25,491 nucleotides of DNA from Prevotellaceae bacterium UBA1726 (GCA_002316005.1 DCIM01000007.1:1-25491), one strand, 5' to 3'; positions 1 through 7,300 are shown, counted from the stretch's first letter. The notes: a model not told the origin generated them from the letters alone. Translations and numbers: made by a program.

Positions 1-60
1 GGAAATTTCGGTTTTTGGGCATTATCATGATAGTAAAGGAGAGGGGAATTGCCGAAAGAG

Positions 61-91
61 AAAGACCGTACCTTTGTTGGATGCGGTCTTT
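61..91 (-). terminator. Possible terminator downstream of rtcB
   Basis: AAAGACCG (61-68) and CGGTCTTT (84-91) form a perfect 8-bp inverted repeat around a 15-nt loop, starting 4 nt past the rtcB stop. The following bases on the minus strand are only moderately T-rich, so this is a modest terminator. Positions 1-60 hold nothing else I can support. Confidence 0.45.
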
Positions 92-94
92 TGC

Positions 95-1267
95 TTATCC
101 CTTAATAACTGCAACAGGCAGCAGACGAGTGCGTACTTTCACAAGGTCAAGCTCATTAGCAATAACCTCCTCAATGTCCTTGTATGCACCTGACGCCTCC
201 TGCATATCATCCTGTGAGCGAATGGCGTGGATTATACCCTTTGCTTCAAGTTCTGCAATTTCCTTCTTCATGTCGAGGGTACGAATGGCGGCCTTACGAG
301 ACAAGACACGCCCGGCGCCATGTGAACAGCTCATGAAAGACTCGGGGTTACCAAGACCTTCTACTATGTAGGAAGCAGTGCCCTGAGAACCAGGAATGAT
401 ACCGATAACTCCCTCTCGTGCCAGCGTTGCACCCTTACGGTGAACAAACACATTCTTGCCGAAATGATTCTCATGAGCGGCATAGTTGTGGGCAATGTTT
501 ATCATAGGTTCAAACTCGATCCCTGGCAAGGCATCTGCGATGACTTCCTCAATTCGTTCCATCATCAGCTTTCTGTTGCAAAGGGCGAAGTCAATGCAAT
601 ACTTCATTTCATTCCAGTACAGTCCGAACTCTCTTGTGCCCTGTGGTAGGAAAGCAAGACGAAGATCAGGAGTGACAACCGAATGCCATTGTTCATTCAG
701 TTTCACAGCAAGGTCATTGTAGTATGCACCAACTCGCTGTCCAAGATTTCGAGAGCCGGAGTGAATCATTATCCATAGAGTATCTTCCTCGTCCTTCTGC
801 AACTCAATGAAGTGATTGCCCCCACCCAGAGTACCAACTTCATGACGGATGGATTGCTGACGCTGCTTCACTATTACCATGCTGTCGATGTCATATCCCT
901 CTGGCAGATACTTCTCATCTTGCAGTTCCTCGTGATGTTCCATTCCGAGTGGTATCCTCTCACGAATTCCCTTCATAATCTGCTTCCTCAACACCTCCAA
1001 AGGAATATCAGAAACCTTCCAGTTTGTCTTTACAGCACACATACCACAACCAATATCCACACCGACTGCATTTGGGATTACGGCATCCACACATGCGAGT
1101 ACACCTCCAATAGGCATACCCATACCAGCATGAACATCGGGCATAATGGCAAGATGATGGTAGAGGAATGGCAATTTGGTCAGATTCTCTATCTGTCTCA
1201 ATGCTGATTCCTCCAGATTGTCCGTCCATATCTTCACAGGACGGCCATTGATTATTCTTACATTCAT
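95..1267 (-). CDS. rtcB: RNA-splicing ligase RtcB (GTP-dependent 3'-phosphate RNA ligase)
   Basis: The 390-residue product is a full-length RtcB. This cytoplasmic enzyme joins RNA ends carrying 2',3'-cyclic phosphate or 3'-phosphate to 5'-OH ends, using GTP and Mn2+, and repairs tRNA and rRNA cut by toxins. Visible signatures are the metal-binding DIGCGMCA motif with Cys74, the GGGNHFIE segment, the HSGSRNLG segment and the SHGAGR motif whose His316 corresponds to the guanylylated histidine of the family. The start follows family length and leaves about 60 nt to the predicted transcription start. No rtcA, prfH, rtcR or archease gene lies in the window. The gene is divergent from a short structured transcript and a WYL-type regulator, and its promoter has a dyad in place of the -33 box, so it is probably activator-controlled. 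Identification is secure from the motifs; regulation is inferred. Confidence 0.96.
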   Translation of the reverse strand: MNVRIINGRPVKIWTDNLEESALRQIENLTKLPFLYHHLAIMPDVHAGMGMPIGGVLACVDAVIPNAVGVDIGCGMCAVKTNWKVSDIPLEVLRKQIMKGIRERIPLGMEHHEELQDEKYLPEGYDIDSMVIVKQRQQSIRHEVGTLGGGNHFIELQKDEEDTLWIMIHSGSRNLGQRVGAYYNDLAVKLNEQWHSVVTPDLRLAFLPQGTREFGLYWNEMKYCIDFALCNRKLMMERIEEVIADALPGIEFEPMINIAHNYAAHENHFGKNVFVHRKGATLAREGVIGIIPGSQGTASYIVEGLGNPESFMSCSHGAGRVLSRKAAIRTLDMKKEIAELEAKGIIHAIRSQDDMQEASGAYKDIEEVIANELDLVKVRTRLLPVAVIKG

Positions 1268-1333
1268 TTTTCTTACCTTATTAATTATTATACATTCATT
1301 TCCGGTGTAAAGGTGTCATTCTCGATGTGGCTG

Positions 1334-1380
1334 CAAAATTATTGTATTACTACGCAATCTTTCTGCGTATTCAAGGAAAA
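1334..1380 (-). promoter_or_regulatory. rtcB promoter with dyad operator replacing the -33 box
   Basis: Read on the minus strand: TTTTCC (1380-1375), 5 nt, TACGCA (1369-1364), 7 nt, TGCGTA (1356-1351), 9 nt, then TAATTTTG (1341-1334), a perfect Bacteroidota -7 box (TAnnTTTG). No TTTG lies at the usual 19-21 nt upstream; the TACGCA/TGCGTA inverted repeat occupies that place. This is the layout expected of an activator-dependent promoter. The same layout and spacing recur in the divergent promoter at 1410-1456. Confidence 0.75.
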
Positions 1381-1409
1381 AGTACATATACAAGGCTTGT
1401 TTTGTAAAA

Positions 1410-1456
1410 TTTTCCACCATTACGCAGATAGGTTTCGTATCTTTTTTGTAATTTTG
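1410..1456 (+). promoter_or_regulatory. Promoter of the short structured transcript, twin of the rtcB promoter
   Basis: TTTTCC (1410-1415), 5 nt, TACGCA (1421-1426), 7 nt, TTCGTA (1434-1439), 9 nt, TAATTTTG (1449-1456). All four elements and all three spacers match the rtcB promoter in order and length, with one mismatch in the second half-site. No -33 TTTG is present. Transcription should start near 1461-1464. The sequence is seen directly; shared regulation is inferred. Confidence 0.75.
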
Positions 1457-1461
1457 CATCC

Positions 1462-1716
1462 GATTTCAAAATAATAGTATGCTGAAACAATTTATGAACA
1501 TATCAAAAACATCTCTTTATCAGGGTATCTACTACTCTGAGCGAGCAAGCTATGTTCATGAATCACAGAGTGAGCCTCGCCTCGCTTTGGTATGTTTCCA
1601 GCATCGTACACATGCAGACTATAAACGGATTACGAACTAAAAACAAGTCCGTTTCATAATACCCCATACGAATAGTTGGAAAGTACCTGCCAGAGGTCTT
1701 TTCAGCTATTTTTTTT
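1462..1716 (+). ncRNA. Candidate structured small RNA divergent from rtcB
   Basis: A promoter (-7 box 1449-1456) and a strong intrinsic terminator (1671-1716) delimit a transcript of about 250 nt. It folds by eye into nested helices: P1 1479-1488 with 1594-1604 (10 bp, one bulge); P2 1491-1502 with 1551-1562 (12 bp, one G-U); an inner hairpin at 1520-1540 (8 bp, 5-nt loop); P3 1566-1574 with 1581-1589 (9 bp, two G-U). P1, P2 and P3 meet in a compact three-way junction. A further helix pairs 1623-1629 with 1648-1654. The same segment holds an open frame of 53 codons (1479-1640), but its ATG lies in P1 and it resembles no protein I know. The alternatives are a small mRNA or an attenuated leader of the regulator gene at 1937. 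By analogy with Y-RNA genes beside rtcB in Salmonella it could be a substrate or sensor of RNA repair; that is inference. Confidence 0.6.
1671..1716 (+). terminator. Strong intrinsic terminator of the short transcript
   Basis: A 13-bp stem (1671-1683 with 1698-1710, two G-U pairs) continues after a single bulged T into ACCT/AGGT around a GCCAG loop, and is followed directly by a T tract running to 1716. This is one of the strongest terminator shapes in the window. It separates the short RNA from the regulator gene at 1937, unless it works as an attenuator. Confidence 0.85.
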
Positions 1717-1777
1717 GTGTCTATAATCAAACAACAATATTAATAATTAAATCATTTCAAGTTATGTTACATTTACG

Positions 1778-1881
1778 ATCAGAACATCAGGAGAATATCA
1801 GAGCAGTAAGGAACCTTGTGGCCATCATCGTCACACCGAGTGTTAGTTATCCCGTTTCGAAATAACCCAATCCTACTGCTC
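1778..1881 (+). promoter_or_regulatory. Structured leader upstream of the WYL-type regulator
   Basis: Three ATCAG repeats (1778-1782, 1786-1790, 1797-1801) precede a long stem in which 1801-1812 pairs with 1871-1881 (11 bp, one bulged A) around a roughly 58-nt loop. The segment also contains short open frames of 33 codons (1764-1865) and 36 codons (1909-2019); the latter overlaps the regulator start out of frame. No TAnnTTTG promoter is visible here, so the regulator may depend on read-through of the terminator at 1671-1716 or on a non-consensus promoter. Confidence 0.4.
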
Positions 1882-1936
1882 AAGAGGAATTAATAAACAT
1901 TTATCATTATGAACAAAATAGACATTACATATACCC

Positions 1937-2350
1937 ATGCCAGTAAACAAGAATGCCCTAATAAGGTACAAGACTATAGACAACTGTTTAAGAAACAGAT
2001 TCAGAAGGTGGACACTTGACGATTTGGTGGACGCCGTTTCAGATACCCTCTACGACATGGAGGGAATACCTGGTGTGTCTGTAAGGACCATCCAGAACGA
2101 TATTCAGGTAATGAGATCCGACAAACTCGGCTACAACGCTCCTATCGTTGTATACAACAACAAGTTTTACAAGTACTCTGATCCTAACTACTCAATATCT
2201 GATATGCCATTATCAGATGAGGATACTGAGCTCATAAAAAAAGCAGTGAAGATGCTGAAGGAGTCGGAACTTGCAGGAGCGACGCAGGAAATGACGGACA
2301 TACTGAAGAAGGTGGAGGATCGGCTTAACAAAATCCTGACTTTCGTATAA
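1937..2350 (+). CDS. Truncated WYL-family transcriptional regulator (N-terminal DNA-binding part only)
   Basis: The 137-residue product begins MPVNKNALIRYKTID, the usual start of Bacteroidota WYL-domain regulators, and continues through the winged-helix region (WTLDDLVDAVSD, then SVRTIQNDIQVMRSD and LGYNAPIVV) to a helical linker near residues 95-135. Full-length relatives run to about 330 residues and carry a C-terminal WYL ligand-sensing domain, which is absent here. The frame stops cleanly and tRNA-Pro and its hairpin follow, so no continuation is visible. The protein could bind DNA constitutively, act as an antagonist of a full-length paralogue, or be a decaying remnant. Its position near rtcB suggests it may recognise the TACGCA/TGCGTA dyads, but nothing in the sequence proves that. 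Confidence 0.75.
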   Translation: MPVNKNALIRYKTIDNCLRNRFRRWTLDDLVDAVSDTLYDMEGIPGVSVRTIQNDIQVMRSDKLGYNAPIVVYNNKFYKYSDPNYSISDMPLSDEDTELIKKAVKMLKESELAGATQEMTDILKKVEDRLNKILTFV

Positions 2351-2360
2351 AACAAAATTA

Positions 2361-2411
2361 GCCCCTTACTGTATTAATCGCATATCAAGGCAATTAGTTT
2401 CAGTAAGGGGC
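2361..2411 (-). terminator. Perfect 11-bp inverted repeat, likely terminator of tRNA-Pro
   Basis: GCCCCTTACTG (2361-2371) and CAGTAAGGGGC (2401-2411) are perfectly complementary around a 29-nt AT-rich loop. On the minus strand the stem is followed by TAATTTTGTTTT, a U-rich tail, so it best fits termination of tRNA-Pro. On the plus side, just past the regulator stop, the tail is poor. The loop is longer than usual for a terminator. Confidence 0.55.
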
Positions 2412-2437
2412 ATTAATTGTGGAAGCCACAGTGTATG

Positions 2438-2511
2438 TAGGGAAAACAGGACTCGAACCTGCGGCCTCTGCATCCCAAATGCAGCGCTCTAACCAACTGA
2501 GCTACTTCCCT
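2438..2511 (-). tRNA. tRNA-Pro (anticodon UGG)
   Basis: The minus strand folds into a cloverleaf: acceptor AGGGAAG with TTTCCCT, a D-arm with AGCTCAGTTGGTTAGAGC, anticodon stem CTGCA/TGCAG with loop TTTGGGA (anticodon TGG, G at position 37 as in proline tRNAs) and T-arm with loop TTCGAGT. The CCA end is not encoded; ACA follows. The gene is 74 nt. Confidence 0.95.
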
Positions 2512-2525
2512 GTCAAGTACTCATC

Positions 2526-2765
2526 ATGACCGTAGAGGGCTTTAACTTTCAAGGCAAGGTCTTTGTAGACTTGGACGAGGGGAGTGATTACTATCGTATC
2601 TATTTTCTGAAGGAGAATAATCAGGAAGAGCAAAGAGCCGATGTTGGCTTCGACGAACTCGGAACCATTCTGGACTCTCTTATTGAGTCAGGAAACATGA
2701 GCCAGGAGGAATTTATAAGAGAGTCGAAAATGAATATGAGTGTCATTTGCTTATCATATAATTGA
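2526..2765 (+). CDS. Small acidic protein of unknown function
   Basis: A 79-codon frame encodes an acidic soluble protein with no signal peptide and no membrane segment; I do not recognise a family. In favour of a real gene: protein-like composition and a clear rho-independent terminator starting 11 nt after the stop. Against: it starts only 15 nt from the 5' end of the oppositely oriented tRNA-Pro, leaving no room for a separate promoter, and no ribosome-binding site is seen. It may be the surviving end of a longer gene. Confidence 0.4.
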   Translation: MTVEGFNFQGKVFVDLDEGSDYYRIYFLKENNQEEQRADVGFDELGTILDSLIESGNMSQEEFIRESKMNMSVICLSYN

Positions 2766-2775
2766 AACTGGGAAA

Positions 2776-2815
2776 GGCAGGTGAATAGGTAAAAGATCAC
2801 CTGTCTTTTCTTTTT
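2776..2815 (+). terminator. Intrinsic terminator
   Basis: GGCAGGTGA (2776-2784) pairs with TCACCTGTC (2797-2805; 9 bp, one G-U), followed by TTTTCTTTTT (2806-2815). It closes the plus-strand transcript that contains the 79-codon frame. Confidence 0.8.
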
Positions 2816-2849
2816 CCCTCAATTCCTTTACTTAACTGTTAAAATATTC

Positions 2850-2935
2850 TTGTTTTTCAAGAAAATGTTGTAATTTTGCATACAATTTGGTATATCTCGC
2901 TACACTCTGCTACAAACCGACACATCATTGCTACA
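2850..2935 (+). promoter_or_regulatory. Promoter followed by three phased GCTACA repeats
   Basis: TTG (2850-2852), 18 nt and TAATTTTG (2871-2878) form a good promoter. Downstream, GCTACA occurs at 2899-2904, 2909-2914 and 2930-2935, offsets of 10 and 21 bp, so all three copies lie on one face of the helix. No convincing gene follows for more than 500 nt. The repeats may be an operator or recombinase/replication protein sites of a lost element. Confidence 0.4.
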
Positions 2936-3378
2936 AAATTACAAACTTGATTTTGTTATTAAGGCATTGAAAATCAGCATCGTTACACGGTGATACATTT
3001 CCAGCAACAAAATTCTTACGTTGATAATGGATTTTGCGAGGTGGACAACCCAGAATCATGTTTAATTTGACTCTATCATACGTTCCATTAAGGACTTTGT
3101 AAGGGGCATTTAACATAGATTTACATAGTACAAAACTGTATGCAAGATTGAGATATAAAATGCATGGCAATTTGTATGCAGATTTTATATGCATTTTGTA
3201 CCGTGAACCAGAGAGTAATTCTTAAAATATGTAAAATATTAAAAATAAACGATTGGAATCCAACTAATTAGACAATGTTGTCCATGGACAAAAGATGGAC
3301 AATAACTGCTCAAAATAGGTTGCGCAATGGCTTTACGGAGATTGAAAATCAACGAATTAGACGATGTGTTAATTTGCT
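2936..3378. other. Gene-poor AT-rich stretch, probable remnant of an integrated element
   Basis: There is no convincing gene. The 11-mer ATTGAAAATCA occurs at 2966-2976 and 3341-3351 within a longer imperfect match. TTGTCCATGGACAA (3278-3291) is a perfect 14-bp palindrome with an extra half-site ATGGACAA at 3295-3302, exactly 11 bp after its first copy. A minus-strand frame of 87 codons (2931-3194) is open but lacks support. Together with the tRNA-Ser-like scar at 3379 this looks like the decayed end of a mobile element. Confidence 0.35.
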
Positions 3379-3399
3379 TTCGGTTCCCTCTCTCTCCGC
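3379..3399 (+). other. Probable tRNA-Ser 3'-end fragment (attachment-site scar)
   Basis: The 21 bases parse as T-loop TTCGGTT (3379-3385), T-stem 3' strand CCCTC, acceptor 3' strand TCTCTCC, discriminator G and one C, matching the 3' end of a Bacteroidota tRNA-Ser whose acceptor would begin GGAGAGA. The rest of the tRNA is missing: the bases before it do not form the T-stem 5' strand. An intrinsic terminator follows 3 nt later. This is what remains at the far side when an element integrates into a tRNA 3' end. Confidence 0.45.
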
Positions 3400-3402
3400 A
3401 GA

Positions 3403-3434
3403 AGAGCAATCCGCAAGGGTTGCTCTTTTTTTTT
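3403..3434 (+). terminator. Intrinsic terminator after the tRNA-Ser-like fragment
   Basis: AGAGCAATCC (3403-3412) pairs with GGGTTGCTCT (3417-3426; one G-U) around a GCAA tetraloop, followed by T8. It is very strong, yet no gene lies directly before it, which fits the idea that it is the original terminator of a tRNA-Ser gene. Confidence 0.85.
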
Positions 3435-3509
3435 GTTGCGGACAGAAGTATTTCTATTGAATTAGGAAGTATTAACGCGCTTTATGCCAGAGAATTGGCA
3501 ATTATGTTA

Positions 3510-3517
3510 TACCTTTG
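3510..3517 (+). promoter_or_regulatory. -7 box immediately upstream of the methyltransferase start
   Basis: TACCTTTG matches TAnnTTTG and ends only 7 nt before the chosen ATG at 3525, so a transcript from it would be leaderless or nearly so. No good TTTG lies 19-21 nt upstream, which lowers confidence. Confidence 0.4.
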
Positions 3518-3524
3518 CATCAAG

Positions 3525-4301
3525 ATGGCACTATCAAACATAGAGAAACATTACAATAAGCATCCGGAGGACCTCCGATTGTTGCGCCGACATGGTATTG
3601 TGGAATTCGAAACCACAATGCATCATCTGCGTCGTTTTCTTCAACCAGGACAGCTGATTCTTGACATTGGAGCAGGCACAGGTCGCTACACTTCTGCCCT
3701 GATGGCGGAAGGCTATAAGGTGAAGGCTGTGGAACTTGTGAAACGCAATATTGATGTCTTCCTGAAGCGTGAGCCTACTGCTGATGTTGTTAAGGGTGAC
3801 GCCCGTAATATGCCTTTCCTCGAGGACGGAACAGCAGACGTCACTCTCCTACTTGGCCCTCTCTATCATCTTATTGGCGATGACGAGAAACTGAAGGCTC
3901 TCAATGAGGCAAAACGCGTCACAAAGCCAGGCGGATTGATTTTCGTGGCTTATCTTATGAACGAATACAGTATTCTTTCCTATTGTTTTGACGAAGACCG
4001 TATTGGCGACCTCTTGGCAAACGGTTTTGTGGATAAGAAATTCCATGTGCAGACTCCAGAGGGCGAACTCTACGACTATGTTCGCATGGATGATGTGAAC
4101 CGCCTCAACGAGAAAGCAGGATTGGAGCGAGTGACAGTGTTCTCACCTGATGGTGCAGCTGATTATATGCGTACCCGCCTAAACAAAATGAGCGAAGAAA
4201 CCTTCGCCCATTTCATTGAATATCAGAAAACCATCTCCGAGCGTCCCGACCTTATTGGTGCGGGCAGTCACATCGTAGATGTGGTAAGATGCAAGGAATA
4301 G
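3525..4301 (+). CDS. Class I SAM-dependent methyltransferase
   Basis: The 258-residue product has the Rossmann-fold methyltransferase signature: motif I LDIGAGTGRY (residues 46-55), the acidic end of strand 2 at AVELVK, GDARNMPF near residues 88-95, and LLLGPLYHL after strand 4. The substrate cannot be told from sequence; the N-terminus (IEKHYN, then RLLRRHG and VEFETTM) marks a Bacteroidota subfamily of unassigned small-molecule or protein methyltransferases. The frame is open for 66 codons further upstream (from 3327), but that extension crosses the tRNA-like scar, a terminator and the -7 box, so ATG 3525 is preferred. The gene converges with the helicase operon: stop codons are 3 nt apart and no terminator lies between. 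Confidence 0.85.
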   Translation: MALSNIEKHYNKHPEDLRLLRRHGIVEFETTMHHLRRFLQPGQLILDIGAGTGRYTSALMAEGYKVKAVELVKRNIDVFLKREPTADVVKGDARNMPFLEDGTADVTLLLGPLYHLIGDDEKLKALNEAKRVTKPGGLIFVAYLMNEYSILSYCFDEDRIGDLLANGFVDKKFHVQTPEGELYDYVRMDDVNRLNEKAGLERVTVFSPDGAADYMRTRLNKMSEETFAHFIEYQKTISERPDLIGAGSHIVDVVRCKE

Positions 4302-4304
4302 AGA

Positions 4305-7300
4305 TCAGACACTCACAGCACTAAGACTCCCGTTCTTTTCCTCTATCTTCTTTTCTTCGGTCAACTCCCTTACGGCAATGCGGAAGGCATCTTCCACATT
4401 CGCTCCGCGACGGGTGAAACCAAGTTTCTTTGCTGTGATGAGCGACAATGCCTCAGCCTTTATGGCGAATTGCTCGCGGATGGCTTCAAGGATAGCATTC
4501 TTGATTTCAGCCATCGGAATATCGGTTATGTCGCGACCGTTGTTTGCGCGATATGTGTCATAGCCCTCACTCGAAGCCTCATCAAGCCATACAGAATAAC
4601 CTCCTCTATCGGGAACAACAAACAACTCGTTCTCGGCAATCTCCTTGAAATCCTTCAGCACAGTTGGTGTGACGCGCGAGATTCCTCTCAAAGCGCACAC
4701 TCTACGGCAGAGTTGCATAAGCGACATTGGCTGTTCCACCTTCACGATGTCTCGTGCAAGGGCAAGATTCGACTTCGACAAAGCTGTAGATTGCTTACAC
4801 GCGTACTCCTTATATTCCGCAATGTTTGATTCCACAGCCTCAATTTCCTCTTCCTTTATCTCAAAAGGCTTTGTCTCATGACGCTCAGGTGTTGGCGGTT
4901 CGGGAGTTGTTTCCAATCGCTCGATGATTCGTGTCACAACGCGCTCAGGATTATTGAACCAGTCAACACTCCAAACACGCATCACCTGCCAACGGAGATT
5001 GCCAAGAACAGAAGGTTGCACAATCTCTCTGTCGCGTGTGGTGGCTGTGTTGTGATAGCCGTTTCCATCGAGTAGGATTCCAAGTTGATAGATTTCCGGA
5101 TTCGACTTCGAACTTACTGCCACATCAACCTTGAACTTCGAGCGACCAACATTCACCGAGGCATTATATCCCTTTTCTGTCAAGGCGCGTGCAATCTGGC
5201 GAGCAAGGATGAGGTCATCACCTCCACCAATAGCATTCTCCGACTGAACGAGAATCTGCTGTTCGGCATATTCAAGGAAGTGCTTCAGTCCTTCCACCCC
5301 TCGTGCATTCGAACGACGGAGGTCAATCTGTGCCGAACGGAGTGTCGAGAATACGAGCATCTCCTGACGAGCACGACTGACAGCAACATTGAGTCTTCGT
5401 TCACCACCCTTGTTGTTAAGCGGACCGAAGTTCATCGAAACCTTACCGGTCTTATCCGGTCCGTAGCCAATAGAGAACAGCACCACATCACGTTCATCGC
5501 CCTGGACATTCTCAAGGTTCTTCACAAAGATAGGTTCGTACATTTCATCGGCCGCTGCCCTCAGGTCCTTATTGCCATCAAGGAGTTCCTGCAGAAGGTC
5601 CTCGATGAGGTTCTGCTGAACAACGCTGAAAGCAATGACACCAATACTACGCTTACAGAGTTCGGCATCTTTCAGTCGGCGTTCTATCTCTTTCACTATG
5701 GCCTTTGCCTCTTCCTTATTCGAGCGGCGGCCACCCTTGTCGTAAACACCATCCACAGGAATGAGCTTCACCTTTGTCTCCTGATCGTCAACAGAAGGGA
5801 AAGTGATGAGCGAACCGTCATAATACTCGTTGTTCGAGAATGCTATGAGCGATTCGTGCTGCGAACGATAGTGCCAGTTGAGTTGCAACGATGGAATCTC
5901 GAGTGTCTTGCAGTCTTCAAGGATACTCTCCAAATCGTCAATATCGGCTTCATCCTCATCCACATTTGCAGTAGCGAAGAAACTTGTTGGCGGCATCTGC
6001 TTTGGGTCGCCCACAACAACGAGTGCCTTTCCGCGGGCTATTGCTCCTACAGCCTCGCTCGTAGGCATCTGCGAAGCCTCATCAAAGATGACAAGGTCGA
6101 ACTTATCCTGGTCGAGGGCAAGGAACTGTGCTACCGACATAGGGCTCATCAGCATACAAGGACAGAGTCTTGGCAACAGAGTTGGAATCTGCGACATCAA
6201 GTCGCGGAGTGATGTCCCTCGTCCACCATTACTGATATTGCGGTTCAAGAGACCAATCTCACTACTGCTGTCGATATTCTCTGTGACGCGTGGAATCTGT
6301 GCCGCGAGTTTTGCAAAGAGTTCCTTGCGACTAAGCATCTGGAAATCAGCGGTCAACTTCTTATAGAGTGTCACCGTATCATCGAAAATCATTCCCTCGA
6401 AGGTTCTCAAAACCACCGAGTCTTCTATCTTCTTCTTAGCCAGAGCCATGAAGATTGCCTTCTTTGTCATTGGCAGAACTTCAGCTGCATTCACCACCTC
6501 GCTCTCAATCTTGCTGACAACAGCCGAGAGTCCTTGTGAAATCAGTTCTTTGCGGAACTCATTCCAATGGAACCAGTCGCGCATTCCACTTAAATGACCA
6601 CTCCATTCCATCAGTTTCTCCACCATTCCACGCAGTTTTTCTGCTGTTGGCATCTGGTCGAGAGCCAATTTGAAACCAAAGTATTTCGTTGCCAACGACT
6701 GCATCTCCACAATCTCCTTATGGAGTTTGTCGTATGCCATCACATCATCAAAGAGCTGATCGAGTCTGTCCTCAGTAATAAACTGACTATACTCACGCAT
6801 CTTCTTCAGGAACGAGCGTTTTGCGAAGAACTTAGGCAGGAACCACTTTGTACCAATCTCGCGCCATTCGTTGTAGAGCAAGTTGATGTCGGCATCGAAA
6901 ATACTCTCGTTGCAGTCACGCATGAGTTGCTCTCTGAGTTCTGGTGCCTTGGTAAGTGTCTGGTAGTCGGTGATGCCTTTGTTCAATGTGTCTGCAGCAG
7001 CATTGAGTTTTGCGCGGAGACTCTCCTCGCTGGCAAGGTCGCCCTCCTCAATATTCAATCCAAGAAGTGGATGTTGCGATGGTTGACCGACAAGTTTCAG
7101 GAGCGAAGCCAAGCGTTCACCAAGCAGATGATCATATTCTGCAACAGTTGTTGGCGAGAGGTGCTGCAAGAGTTCGTCGGTAAGAATCTTTCCTTCAAGT
7201 GGTTTGCAGTCATGCTCCTCATAACGGAGTATGCAGTCATAAACAGAGAACCCAGTAGTACCCTTGTCCTCGTGCAACTCCTCCATATACTCAATGAGTT

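Noticed and set aside
48..76. Plus-strand promoter-like TTG-N18-TACCTTTG near the window start
   Set aside because: It would drive antisense transcription through rtcB, and the TACCTTTG sits in the loop of the rtcB terminator hairpin; a chance match is more likely.
1909..2019. 36-codon frame overlapping the start of the WYL-type regulator
   Set aside because: It is out of frame, has no family resemblance and most of it lies inside the regulator gene; mentioned only as a possible leader peptide.
2931..3194. Minus-strand frame of 87 codons
   Set aside because: Low-complexity, Cys/Tyr/Leu-rich translation with no ribosome-binding site or family resemblance, lying across repeats of a probable decayed element. 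It could be a gene remnant, but I cannot support it.
3327..3524. 66-codon N-terminal extension of the methyltransferase
   Set aside because: It would run through the tRNA-Ser-like fragment, a strong terminator and the -7 box; family members start at the IEKHYN region.
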